DNA of 64,000 bases from Marinibactrum halimedae (lineage in GTDB: Bacteria > Pseudomonadota > Gammaproteobacteria > Pseudomonadales > Cellvibrionaceae): the NCBI RefSeq assembly GCF_021234875.1, contig NZ_JAJQVM010000011.1, forward strand, positions 1 through 64,000, written 5' to 3'. Positions within the stretch are counted from its first letter, which is position 1. Each line of letters begins with the position of its first letter. The translations under genes and the position numbers were made by a program. The notes under the pieces are model-generated. The model was not told where the DNA came from, did no database searches, and was given only the letters and a program-made list of their open reading frames with translations. Below, one piece after another: positions 1 to 9,065 of the stretch.

Positions 1-19
1 CAGGGCTCCCTAGTAATAA
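1..19 (+). repeat. Left terminal inverted repeat of the IS
   Basis: The 19 bases are the exact reverse complement of 1160-1178. Confidence 0.92.
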
Positions 20-1105
20 TCACCCAGAAAGAAGAATCTTTGAACGATATTCGTCGTCCGCTGCGGCGGCCACTATGCGCTGTTTGATTCGCCTTTTACT
101 GTCATCATTCGTTTTGAGTAAATTCAGACAAAAACGTTTGATGATGGCCATGGATTCTGCGGCTGAATGATTCCTGTAGCGATCTTCATTGAGTGTTACA
201 TCTAATTGCCAGTGTAGGTTGTTCTCAATTTGCCAATGCCCTCGAATGGCACGGGCAGCTTTTTCCGCATTAAGCCCCAAAGACGATAGATACCATGAGC
301 ACTCTGTTGTTTCTTGATGATTAATAATTCGAGTACGTTCCACACGAATGAATGAGCGAGCATTATCCCAGCTATGACTTGATTCTACCCAGTGATTTAA
401 TAATACTTGCTGAATATTTCTTTTTTCAATTCTGCCATGGCCTTTGTCGATTTGTTCAAATGATGCCACCTCTCCTTCAGGAAACCCATCCCGCTGAAGC
501 TTGTGAAAATAAGCTTGTATTTCAGTGTTTAACGACTTCTGATTATTTTTAATCTGAAGAATATAATCACCTTTTCGTGCCGCTACGGCTTTCGCTATTT
601 CATGTTGACAACCCATTGCATCAAGGGTAACTGTGGCACCTTTAAGCTCTAGAAGATCGAGTATTTTAGGGATGGTGTTTATCTCATTCTTTTTTCCTTG
701 TGACTTTAATGCCGCCAAGGTAATGCCATTGGATTGAGACCACGCACTGAGAATGTGTAGAGCATCGAAGTTCGAATTTCGGGTTCCCCGCATAGTTTTC
801 CCGTCAATAGAAATAACATCTTCCGTAACTTCGCTAACGAAAGCTTCAAACCCTTTTATAAGTTCATTTGGCGATATCGACGCTAGGAAATGGCGCAATG
901 TCTCAGTGCAGGGAATTCGTTGAAGGTCGGTATATTGTTGTAGCCAATTGAGTTTGCACTGGGCAAACTCAAGAATGTCATCAACACTATCGTAGCCACT
1001 GACAGCGGCAGAAAAAGTGATCAAAAGAAGGCTCGATAGGGAGTACTTTTGATTCTTTGTATCTCTGGGGTCGGTCACATGGAGGGTAATTTTGGATAAA
1101 TTCAC
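20..1105 (-). CDS. ISAs1-family DDE transposase
   Basis: This 361-residue protein is the transposase of the surrounding IS (H-repeat/ISAs1 type). The DDE catalytic acidic residues can be placed: Asp in ISIDGKTMRG, Asp in TVTLDAMGCQ, and Glu in the C-terminal stretch WQIENNLHWQLDV, which is typical of the family. The N-terminus has the family feature DPRDTKNQKYSLSSLLLI. Length matches the usual 360-380 residues and no frameshift is seen, so the element may be active. The gene nearly fills the IS: its stop codon abuts the left inverted repeat and its start lies 55 bp inside the right one. Confidence 0.92.
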   Translation of the reverse strand: MNLSKITLHVTDPRDTKNQKYSLSSLLLITFSAAVSGYDSVDDILEFAQCKLNWLQQYTDLQRIPCTETLRHFLASISPNELIKGFEAFVSEVTEDVISIDGKTMRGTRNSNFDALHILSAWSQSNGITLAALKSQGKKNEINTIPKILDLLELKGATVTLDAMGCQHEIAKAVAARKGDYILQIKNNQKSLNTEIQAYFHKLQRDGFPEGEVASFEQIDKGHGRIEKRNIQQVLLNHWVESSHSWDNARSFIRVERTRIINHQETTECSWYLSSLGLNAEKAARAIRGHWQIENNLHWQLDVTLNEDRYRNHSAAESMAIIKRFCLNLLKTNDDSKRRIKQRIVAAAADDEYRSKILLSG

Positions 1106-1159
1106 AGCTAATCACATTTTAGGGTATCAAGATGCTGAAAATTTAGTGCATTTGGTTAT

Positions 1160-1178
1160 TTATTACTAGGGAGCCCTG
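1160..1178 (-). repeat. Right terminal inverted repeat of the IS
   Basis: Exact reverse complement of 1-19. The interrupted intron reading frame resumes immediately beyond it. Confidence 0.92.
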
Positions 1179-1956
1179 TCGCTGCCCTGCCTTTTGACTA
1201 CTTACATAGAGGTTACAGTCATCGGCATAGCGACAAAATGCATGACCACGCTTTTCCAATTCTTTATCAAACTCATCCAAGACCAGATTCGATAACAATG
1301 GCGAAAGAGGACCTCCCTGTGGGGTGCCTTTCTCTCGCGATTGAACCACTCCGTCTTGCAATAAGCCCACTTGCAGATAACGACGAATCAGTTTTAATAC
1401 GCGTTTGTCTTTAATGTCTAACGACAAGCGATGCATCAAACGATCATGATTCACGGTATCAAAGTATTTCTCCAGATCCAGATCAACCACCCATGACTTG
1501 CCTTCTGCAACATACTGGCTCGATTGTTTCATCGCATCATGCGCACTTGCGTTTGTGCCTGAAGCCAAAACTACTGTCCGAGAATTGCGGATCATAAATC
1601 TTTGTCAGTATTTGCAACATCGCCTGTTGTATCCAGCGATCAAGAACTGTGGGAATGCCTAGCTGCCTTTCGCCTCCGCTACTCTTCGGGATTCTAACTC
1701 CGCGTATCAACGCGGGCCGGTAATCACCCTCTAACAGCTGGTTGCGAATCTGCTCGGCGTGTTGACCTTCGCGTAAATACGCTTCGGTTTCTTGGATGCT
1801 GAGTTTATCAACACCCGCTGAACCCTTATTACGTTTTACGTGTCTGAAGGCTTGGTTTAAATTTGACGGATCACAAATGTGCTCCATCAGATCGTGAATG
1901 CCAATCAAGACTCGTGCGTTATCAACGCCACTTATTTCTGCGTCTCTTCGTGTCAT
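1179..1956 (-). pseudogene. Group II intron reverse transcriptase/maturase, frameshifted and interrupted
   Basis: Two frames together make the N-terminal half of an LtrA-like intron protein. The first (1956 to about 1549) reads NLNQAFRHVKRNKGSAGVD through SSFGFRHKR and then runs into a stop. The second (about 1547 to 1179) continues with SAHDAM, YFDTVNHD, GTPQGGPLSPLLSN and FCRYADDC, the last holding the YADD active site. One extra A at 1547-1548 accounts for the frame change. The protein is then cut by the IS at 1178, so thumb and maturase regions are missing. It was once an RNA-dependent DNA polymerase and splicing cofactor, but no functional protein can be made from this copy as it stands. 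Confidence 0.9.
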
Positions 1957-2458
1957 CTAGCTTAGGTTCCGCCTAAACCAAAGTGAACGGAGTGATGACT
2001 TTTTTTCATTCTTTGCCTGCCGCTTCGAAATAATTGAGTTATTAATCACTGCTTCTTGATTTAACCGGTTCAGGCCTTCTTTTGTTCTTCGCGAAAAAAA
2101 ACAAAGTACTATGCCCTCGGCTGACTTCTTATTTGTCGTCGATATGTATCGCTACAAATCTAGTTTCTTTGAAACAACAAATAAGATCTCCCAGAGTAAG
2201 ACACGATTCTTTCACACGGCGACGTTAGATCTACTGTTGTGCACTTCCGGTCGAGGATTTGGGGTATTTGTTTAATGCCAAGTTGTCCAAGTCACAACAG
2301 CCTAACTATCCAGTTTCTGTGCGTCATCGCCTTGCTTTGCCATTTGCTTCCTTCAGATTCCACCTCACGATGGACACCCTTGCATAGGCTAGCGGTTCGT
2401 TCTCGACTACGCCCGCAGAGGACTTTCACCTCCTAGAATCGCGCCATGTCCGGCGCAC
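1957..2458 (-). ncRNA. Group II intron RNA, domains I-III region
   Basis: This roughly 500-nt non-coding stretch lies between the intron 5' end (GTGCG at 2458) and the intron protein. It contains the GAAGGAAGC-type domain I motifs of class C introns. Short open frames here, such as 2239-2436 on the plus strand, are by-products of the RNA structure. Confidence 0.78.
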
Positions 2459-2462
2459 ATAT

Positions 2463-2490
2463 AAAAAAACCAGCACCCAAAAGGTACTGG
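2463..2490 (-). terminator. Rho-independent terminator of the TonB receptor gene
   Basis: On the minus strand CCAGTACC and GGTGCTGG form an 8-bp stem with one wobble pair around a 5-nt loop, followed by seven T. A second inverted repeat (GGACCACT/AGTGGTCT, about 2503-2547) lies between it and the stop codon. The group II intron begins just after the T-tract. Confidence 0.85.
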
Positions 2491-2567
2491 CTTTTAATTT
2501 TAGACCACTAAAGCTTCGCTCACTTAAAAAGTAAAAGTGGTCCTAAAACTTCAAACTATCTGATCGA

Positions 2568-5318
2568 TTAGAACGAGTATTGAGCTTGTAAGTAGAAAGT
2601 ACGACCATAGGCATCATTGTAACGAGGATCCCAACCTACTTGGTGTCCAGCACCGCCATTACGTAAACTTAGAGGTGGCTCTTCATCAGCTAGGTTATTG
2701 ATTCCGAATGTTAAATCCAACCCTAAATCAGCAAAGCTATACGAGGTTTGATAATCAAGCAGAGTGTAAGACGGAACTTCAAGCTGTGCATCTCCGCCAC
2801 TACCAGAAGAGCCATCTGGTCTGATCAATGTAAGACTTGCAAGCGCATCGGTATAACCAGACTGGTAGGACATACCAACAACATGAGTGAAGTTTCCATG
2901 CTCAGCAGTAAAGCTCAAGCGCGCTTTATTACGGAAAACAACGTCATTATCATCTCCAAATCGACCCAAGCTGCTGCCGGTAAGAGAACTCTCAGACTCG
3001 ATAAAATAAGTACCATTCAACCTAGATGTTAACTGTAACTCGCCAAAATCTTGCACATATTCAAACTGATAATCTACACCGCTCGCCTCTCGCTCACCAA
3101 CGTTCACAGCTTGTTGGATGATCGCAAGCTCCTCTTCACCAGTTGCCAAATTTGTCCGGGATGTAAATAAGTGACGATATACATCAGGGTTGTTGAAGAT
3201 TTGGGCCTGCGTTAAGTATTCCACCGTGTCTTCAAGTTCAAGTTTCCAATAATCTACAGTCATACTGAAATCAGCATTAGGCGTGTAAACAAAGCCCGCT
3301 GAAAACTGTTGTGATCTTTCTGGATCCAGATCCTCATTACCCTCTCTGAATACACCATATTGGGTTCTACCTGTAAGACAGTACTGAGCTAACTCATCTC
3401 CCGCCTCGAATGGGCACTCCCAACTTGCACTAGTTACACCAAAAGGTGTTCTTGGCGGCTCCCCAATTTGTAGCATTGAAGGAGCTTTAAACCCAGTACC
3501 AACAGAGGCGCGAAGAGAAAGGGTATCAGTAGCATCCCAGCGAGTGGTGACTTTGTAAGTATAATCACCCTCTGTATCATTAACCGTTCTACCATTATTT
3601 TCGTCTTTTACCGCGCCTAATACGTCATAACGTAACGACGCAGTTACTTCAACGTTATCCAAAACCGGCACAACAACCTCTGTAAATACACCATATTGCT
3701 CACGATTCAACTCATAAGGGGTATCTCTGTCTAAAAACAATAGTTCTTCATTTGCATTAGCTGAAGCTACTTCTCTCAGATAATTAGTAGATCGATAGTC
3801 CATTCCTACAGCAGCAAAAACTTCCCCGCCTGAGATCTCAAACATAGGCTTAGAGGCACGAGCATCAAAACCAATTTGGCTGACCTCAGTATTATCCCAA
3901 TTACCACGATAAACTACATCAGAAAGAGCGGCTCTATCCTCATCGGAAAAATCTTCCTGACCGGCAAAAATATTCACGCCACCAGAGGAAACCAAGTCAA
4001 CGAAAGATTCACGATACAACCAACCTGTAGGGTAGTTTTGTTCTTGATTACTTTCAGAGTAATTTAATGCAGCTTCATAATTCACATCATCAAAAGTACC
4101 TCTAACACCAGAAACCAATGACAAAGATTCTGTAATGTATTCAGTGGTACGATTCTCTGCAGGAAGGGCACGCCAGCGGCCATGTACTTGAGTTAAACCT
4201 GCCCTTTCTTCTTCTGTTAAATGAGGTAAAATTTCACTTACAACAACATCAGAATCAACAGGTAAAGGAACATACCCTGTTGGGTATGGTGCGATACGGG
4301 CAATCATTTCGTTTTTACCGTACGAAGCCGTTGCAAAAGCTGTCATCTCATCAGTTATTCGTAACTTCCCGCTTGCGAAGAAATTATCTCGCTCAGTTTC
4401 AGGAATAATTTCAATAGTACTGGTAAAATCGAATGCGCACTGAGTACCGAGCGGGAAAGTCTGCTCAGGACAAGAGCCATTTTCTGTGGCATATGGGTTA
4501 AAAATACGCTCTTGCTGCTCACCGTTAGCATCGTTATATCTAACACGAGCGTTACCTGGAATACTGTTTACCGAACCGCGAAAGAAATACAAATCCCCTT
4601 CTTCGTTGCTGCCCATAGGTACAATACCCGTACGAGCAAAATCACGATCGGTAGCGGCTAGCTGCTCTTGACTTTCATGACTGTAAGAAAATACGGCTGA
4701 GAAACCATCGGAATCAAAGTTGCCAAACCCCGTTGTAATACTCAAATTTTGTTTTTCACCACCCGACTCTTCTGGAGAATCCATACGAGCAACAATGGTT
4801 GTTTCATCAACTTCATCTTTCAAAATGAAGTTAAGGACACCTGCGATTGCATCAGAGCCGTAAAGAGCACTTGCTCCATCAGTTAGCACTTCAACTCGCT
4901 CAACAGCACTCAGTGGAATATTACTAATGTCGATACTACTACCCGAACCATAAGATGCTATTCGACGACCATTCATTAATGAAAGAGTATATTGACTACC
5001 AATACTTCTTAAATCAGCAGTTCGAACACCACCACCAGTACCACCAACAGAGTCGGAAGCGGTGACCATATTTTGCATTGCAGGCATATCTGCAACTAAA
5101 TCGGCAGCATTAGTTACACCGGATTGCTTAATCTGCAATTCAGAAAATGTTTGTACTGGTAGCGCACCATCCAAGTCTTTACGCGGAATAGCAGAACCAG
5201 TTACGACTATCTCTTCAACCAATTGCTCTTTTTGCGCAAAAACAGTTGAACTCATCCCCAAAGATGCAGTCCCAAGAGTAGCGGCAACCGCTACCGCAAT
5301 ATGAGATTTTTTAAACAT
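2568..5318 (-). CDS. TonB-dependent outer membrane receptor
   Basis: A 916-residue TonB-dependent transporter of the outer membrane. The start at 5318 (MFKKSHIAVAVAA) is chosen because AGGAG lies 6 nt upstream and a signal peptide follows, cleaved around VFAQ. The TonB-box/plug region follows (QLVEEIVVTGSAIPR), with the plug motifs ADLVADMPAMQ and VERVEVLTDGASALYGSDAIAGVLNFIL. The beta-barrel ends in a terminal aromatic, YLQAQYSF. No Fur box was seen upstream, so the ligand is more likely an organic nutrient (peptide or saccharide) than a siderophore, though the sequence does not name it. Downstream are its terminator and then the intron. Confidence 0.93.
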   Translation of the reverse strand: MFKKSHIAVAVAATLGTASLGMSSTVFAQKEQLVEEIVVTGSAIPRKDLDGALPVQTFSELQIKQSGVTNAADLVADMPAMQNMVTASDSVGGTGGGVRTADLRSIGSQYTLSLMNGRRIASYGSGSSIDISNIPLSAVERVEVLTDGASALYGSDAIAGVLNFILKDEVDETTIVARMDSPEESGGEKQNLSITTGFGNFDSDGFSAVFSYSHESQEQLAATDRDFARTGIVPMGSNEEGDLYFFRGSVNSIPGNARVRYNDANGEQQERIFNPYATENGSCPEQTFPLGTQCAFDFTSTIEIIPETERDNFFASGKLRITDEMTAFATASYGKNEMIARIAPYPTGYVPLPVDSDVVVSEILPHLTEEERAGLTQVHGRWRALPAENRTTEYITESLSLVSGVRGTFDDVNYEAALNYSESNQEQNYPTGWLYRESFVDLVSSGGVNIFAGQEDFSDEDRAALSDVVYRGNWDNTEVSQIGFDARASKPMFEISGGEVFAAVGMDYRSTNYLREVASANANEELLFLDRDTPYELNREQYGVFTEVVVPVLDNVEVTASLRYDVLGAVKDENNGRTVNDTEGDYTYKVTTRWDATDTLSLRASVGTGFKAPSMLQIGEPPRTPFGVTSASWECPFEAGDELAQYCLTGRTQYGVFREGNEDLDPERSQQFSAGFVYTPNADFSMTVDYWKLELEDTVEYLTQAQIFNNPDVYRHLFTSRTNLATGEEELAIIQQAVNVGEREASGVDYQFEYVQDFGELQLTSRLNGTYFIESESSLTGSSLGRFGDDNDVVFRNKARLSFTAEHGNFTHVVGMSYQSGYTDALASLTLIRPDGSSGSGGDAQLEVPSYTLLDYQTSYSFADLGLDLTFGINNLADEEPPLSLRNGGAGHQVGWDPRYNDAYGRTFYLQAQYSF

Positions 5319-5625
5319 AATGACTCCTAATATGTGACTTCGCTCCACCAGTATGCTGGCGTGCAGATACCCCTAGAGGCATTTAAAAGCATTTTCTTGT
5401 CGCCTCTCTGCCTTTTTTAACGAAGCGATTCAATAAAACCTCAATAAGATTGTGAAAACTTTTTTTTAATTTCCAAAACCGCTCACAATAAAGACAAAAA
5501 GATCAAAGAAAGACCACCCAAATCGAAACTAACGTACAAATATCTTTGAAATCATTAGGCCAATCAAAGGGAGGAGGAGAGGAGTAACTTTAGGAAGGAA
5601 TCAACAAAAAAGAGAAGGAATGGAA

Positions 5626-6036
5626 TTAATCACCAACGGTAATCATCCAAGACACACCAAAACGATCCGTCACCAATCCAAATTTTTCTGCCCAAAATGT
5701 TTCGACAAAAGGCATTTGCACTTGGCCACCATCACTTAATCCATTAAATATACGTTCTGCTCGTAAATCGTCTTTTAGAGTGAGGGAAATTGAAATACCG
5801 GTAAAATGAAGGTCGCCATCACAAGCGCCATCAGACATCATTATGGTATTACCATCAACGCTGACCATGGCATGCATGATCTTGTTCTCTGCGCCAGGAG
5901 GATAAGCACTTTTGTCTGGGTTATCTCGAAAACGAACCAACAAGGAAACTCTAGCTCCCAACGTTTTACGATAGAAGTTGATCGCTTCTTCACAGTGCCC
6001 ATTAAAAAACAGATATGATTCAATTCGCATTTGCAT
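5626..6036 (-). CDS. VOC/PhnB-like protein (glyoxalase fold)
   Basis: A 136-residue protein of the PhnB/YjdN-like branch of the vicinal oxygen chelate superfamily. The N-terminus RIESYLFFNGHCEEAINFYRKTLGA and the segment AENKIMHAMVSVDGNTIMMSD are characteristic. The C-terminal FVETFWAEKFGLVTDRFGVSWMI is also diagnostic. It is normally a small cytoplasmic homodimer, and the substrate of most members is unknown. The start could be either of two closely spaced ATGs (6036 or 6030). It stands alone between the TonB receptor and asparaginase genes. Confidence 0.9.
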   Translation of the reverse strand: MQMRIESYLFFNGHCEEAINFYRKTLGARVSLLVRFRDNPDKSAYPPGAENKIMHAMVSVDGNTIMMSDGACDGDLHFTGISISLTLKDDLRAERIFNGLSDGGQVQMPFVETFWAEKFGLVTDRFGVSWMITVGD

Positions 6037-6477
6037 TACAACCCACTACTTCTTCCACATAGCCAACCACCAGAATTGGCGCCTTTTGATTATCACCCAT
6101 AGGCTCGCTAGTGAATGAATACCATAAACTTTAAGGTTCGTTGCGTATAAAACCTATTCTTAACGTTAAAACATAGCAGCAACCTTCAAATTCGGCACAT
6201 TGATCGCAGGTTAATGGCGTCAAAAGTCACATACAGAGTGATAAATCTAGCTCATCAATGATTTGATGTAGTAAGTGTGGAGACGCTTTTGTCTATTAGA
6301 GTTAGCGATGCTTATCCCTTAAGATAAGGGTGGAGGACGAAATTAAAGCTCATCGTCTTTGTATCGAATTGCACAAAAAGTCATAAACGTGATATGGGCC
6401 TATCGAATGTAATGGCCTCATAGTCCCAAGGCACACATCCTCTATATAGCCCGCTCATGCCTAGAGCTGTTATCCAT
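6037..6477. other. Intergenic gap without recognised gene
   Basis: Divergent region between the VOC gene and ansA. A small inverted repeat CTTATC/GATAAG (6311-6328) is the only structure noticed. No RNA gene or convincing promoter was recognised. Confidence 0.5.
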
Positions 6478-7500
6478 ATGAATGAAAAGAAAAAAATTTA
6501 CGTCGCTTACACTGGTGGCACGATTGGAATGAAGCAGTCCAACCAGGGGTATCGCCCGATGGAAGGCTTTTTAACCGAAGCGATTAAGGAAAAGGCTGAC
6601 CTCTTCCACCCAGAGATGCCGACGTTTGACATTTGTGAATACTCACCTCTACTGGACTCATCCAACATGGCACCCAGCGACTGGCGACGTATTGCACAGG
6701 ATGTCCAAAGTCGCTACGAAGATTATGATGGTTTTGTCATTCTTCATGGCACAGACACCATGGCGTATACCGCTTCGGCACTATCGTTTTTATTCGAGAA
6801 TTTATCAAAGCCCGTTATTGTCACAGGCTCTCAAATCCCCCTGTCAGCATTGAGGTCTGATGGACATACGAACTTGTTGAATGCTCTTTATATCGCCGCC
6901 CACCATCCTATCCCGGAGGTTGGACTCTTCTTTGACAATGTTCTGTACCGAGGAAATCGCAGCACCAAAGCCCACTCCGATGGGTTTTCGGCATTTCGAT
7001 CTCCGAATTTTGATCCGCTCTTGGAAGCCGGGATTACCATCAAGAATTATTCAACTACTGATCACTCCTTAAAAGGGAGCCCTCCTCTATCCCTAAAAGT
7101 TGCCAATGTCACACCACAGAATGTAGCAGTGTTTACACTTTACCCCGGCATCAACCATGAAATCATCGAGCATACCCTGGCACAGCCGGTGAGAGCGCTG
7201 ATTTTAAGAACCTATGGCGTGGGAAATGCACCAGAAACCCCAAGTTTATTGAAGACACTCCAGAAGGCTGATGAACAAGGCATTTTGATTGTGAATCTCA
7301 GCCAATGTTTTAAAGGCAGAGTCAATATGGATGGGTATGCAACTGGAAAGGCCTTAGCCGACATTGGGGTCGTGAGTGGCCAAGATATGACACTGGAAGC
7401 GACCTTGACCAAACTTCACTACTTATTGAGCCAGCCTCTCTCCCATGAAAAAAGAAAAATTCAAGTGTTAACCAATCTGAGAGGCGAGCTTAGCCCTTAA
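6478..7500 (+). CDS. ansA: Type I L-asparaginase
   Basis: A cytoplasmic L-asparaginase that hydrolyses asparagine to aspartate and ammonia, 340 residues. It aligns almost from end to end with E. coli AnsA as remembered. YVAYTGGTIGM carries the nucleophilic Thr. GFVILHGTDTMAYTASALSF carries the second Thr-Asp pair. NRSTKAHSDGF carries the catalytic Lys region. The ending KIQVLTNLRGELSP is also typical. The ATG at 6478 is preferred because the family starts a few residues before IYVAYTGG. An in-frame ATG at 6457 would add seven residues, and neither has a clear Shine-Dalgarno. The periplasmic type II enzyme is excluded by the missing signal peptide. Confidence 0.94.
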   Translation: MNEKKKIYVAYTGGTIGMKQSNQGYRPMEGFLTEAIKEKADLFHPEMPTFDICEYSPLLDSSNMAPSDWRRIAQDVQSRYEDYDGFVILHGTDTMAYTASALSFLFENLSKPVIVTGSQIPLSALRSDGHTNLLNALYIAAHHPIPEVGLFFDNVLYRGNRSTKAHSDGFSAFRSPNFDPLLEAGITIKNYSTTDHSLKGSPPLSLKVANVTPQNVAVFTLYPGINHEIIEHTLAQPVRALILRTYGVGNAPETPSLLKTLQKADEQGILIVNLSQCFKGRVNMDGYATGKALADIGVVSGQDMTLEATLTKLHYLLSQPLSHEKRKIQVLTNLRGELSP

Positions 7501-7674
7501 ATTGGACACCTAAGATAGATTTGCATCGCCCAACATGGAAAACCCGCGAATACCCAGTGGGCAAACTAGAATGCTTTTTCATATCATTAACAAGATGATT
7601 AGCGCCCTATCTACTCACAATAAAGAAATACTGATATAACGCTAACTGAACCTTATTTAGGAGTAACATCCACC

Positions 7675-9057
7675 ATGACGTTTAAATTATCCATAGTGCT
7701 CCCTATCGTCATGAGCGCGATCGTTGCCGGCTGCTCTGACTCCGAGCAACAACACCCCAAAGCCGAGTTTACCCAAAACCCCTATCCCAGCACTTACACT
7801 CCTCTCCCACGCCAAACCATACTCATAAAAAACGCCACAATCCTCACCGGCGTGGGAGATCGATTGGATAATACGGATTTGGTGATTGAGAATGGGAAGA
7901 TCATACAAGTTGGCGCCAACTTAAATAAAGATAACGCTCAGGTCATTGATGCGACTGGCAAGTGGGTAACGCCAGGTATTATTGATGTTCACTCCCACTT
8001 AGGCGCCTATCCCAACCCTGCAGTAGAATCCCATGAAGATGGCAATGAAATGACCAGCCCAAACACCGCTGCTGTCTGGGTTGAACATTCTGTTTGGCCA
8101 CAGGACCCAGGGTTTAACACAGCCCGCGCAGGCGGTATTACGACACTCCAGATTTTACCCGGCTCTGCCAATTTGTTTGGCGGGCGCAGTGTTACGCTGA
8201 AGAACATTCCGTCCACCACAGTACAGGGGATGAAACACCCCGAAGCCCCCTATGGATTAAAAATGGCTTGTGGCGAAAACCCCAAACGAGTCTACGGAGA
8301 ACGCAAACAAGCACCTTCCACTCGCATGGGTAATATGGCCGGGTTCCGCGCCGCCTGGATCGATGCAGTCGAGTACAAATACAAATGGGATGTCTATGAA
8401 AGTGATTATAAGGCCGGCAAAAACCCCACCCCACCAGAACGAGACTTACAACTGGAGACTCTGAAGGGGGTATTAGACGGTGATATTCTGATTCACAACC
8501 ACTGCTACAAAGCCGAAGAAATGGCCATGATGATCGATCTCGGTAAAGAATTTGGTTACCACGCGGGCACCTTTCATCATGGAATAGAAGCCTACAAAGT
8601 CGCTCAGTTACTGGCTGAAAACGGCAATTGCGCAGCCCTCTGGCCAGATTGGTGGGGCTTTAAAATGGAAGCCTACGATATGGTGCAAGAAAACGTCGCC
8701 ATTGTGGACGCTCATGAAAACTCTTGCGCCATCGTGCACTCCGATTCGGAAGTGACTATTCAACGCTTGAATCAAGAAGCCGGCAAAGTCATGTATCGCG
8801 CCAACGAAAATGGCTTTGATATCAAACCCGAGCATGCCATACGCTGGATTACCACCAACGCCGCGAAATCACTGGGTATCGATCATCTCACAGGGTCACT
8901 CCAAACCGGCAAACAAGCCGATATCGTCATTTGGAACCAAAACCCATTCAGCGTCTATGCCCATGCAGAACAAGTCTTTATCGATGGCGCCAAAGTCTAC
9001 GACCGCTTCGATGAAGCTTACCAAGCCATCAGTGACTTTATGTTAGGCCAGCAATAG
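7675..9057 (+). CDS. Lipoprotein amidohydrolase (metal-dependent)
   Basis: A 460-residue amidohydrolase-superfamily enzyme (imidazolonepropionase-like group). The N-terminus MTFKLSIVLPIVMSAIVAGC is a lipoprotein signal with lipobox VAGC, so the enzyme should be membrane-tethered outside the cytoplasm. Metal ligands are present: VHSHLG (HxH), then His in LIHNHCYKAEEM and TFHHGIEAY, and Asp in IVHSDSEV. The C-terminal GSLQTGKQADIVIWNQNPF is the usual closing strand of the family. AGGAG about 12 nt before the ATG acts as ribosome binding site. It forms an operon with the next gene (8-bp gap). The substrate is unknown; relatives act on peptides or cyclic amides. Confidence 0.88.
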   Translation: MTFKLSIVLPIVMSAIVAGCSDSEQQHPKAEFTQNPYPSTYTPLPRQTILIKNATILTGVGDRLDNTDLVIENGKIIQVGANLNKDNAQVIDATGKWVTPGIIDVHSHLGAYPNPAVESHEDGNEMTSPNTAAVWVEHSVWPQDPGFNTARAGGITTLQILPGSANLFGGRSVTLKNIPSTTVQGMKHPEAPYGLKMACGENPKRVYGERKQAPSTRMGNMAGFRAAWIDAVEYKYKWDVYESDYKAGKNPTPPERDLQLETLKGVLDGDILIHNHCYKAEEMAMMIDLGKEFGYHAGTFHHGIEAYKVAQLLAENGNCAALWPDWWGFKMEAYDMVQENVAIVDAHENSCAIVHSDSEVTIQRLNQEAGKVMYRANENGFDIKPEHAIRWITTNAAKSLGIDHLTGSLQTGKQADIVIWNQNPFSVYAHAEQVFIDGAKVYDRFDEAYQAISDFMLGQQ

Positions 9058-9065
9058 GAGCCCCC

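Larger units (their letters stand above)
1..1178 (-). mobile_element. ISAs1-family insertion sequence, complete
   Basis: A complete IS is bounded by perfect 19-bp terminal inverted repeats (1-19 and 1160-1178, each ending CAGGGCTCCC outward) and filled by one transposase gene. It lies inside a group II intron reverse transcriptase gene and cuts it after the YADD catalytic motif. The left target duplication cannot be checked because the window begins at the first base of the element. The family call rests on the transposase; the limits are read directly. Confidence 0.9.
1179..2458 (-). mobile_element. Group IIC-type intron, 5' part, interrupted by IS
   Basis: Read on the minus strand, the element begins at 2458 with GTGCGCCGG, a group II intron 5' end. 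It continues through about 500 nt of structured RNA into a reverse transcriptase frame. Stretches such as AAGGGTGTCC and GAATCTGAAGGAAGC closely resemble, from memory, the Oceanobacillus iheyensis group IIC intron. The 5' end lies 5 nt after the T-tract of the upstream receptor gene's terminator, the known target preference of class C introns. The 3' part (maturase domain X, domains V and VI) would lie left of the window beyond the IS. Confidence 0.85.

Noticed and set aside
2239-2436. Plus-strand frame within the intron RNA
   Set aside because: The sequence is explained by conserved group II intron structure on the other strand.
2568-5460. TonB receptor as an iron-siderophore receptor
   Set aside because: No Fur box was found upstream, and nothing in the sequence indicates a siderophore ligand.
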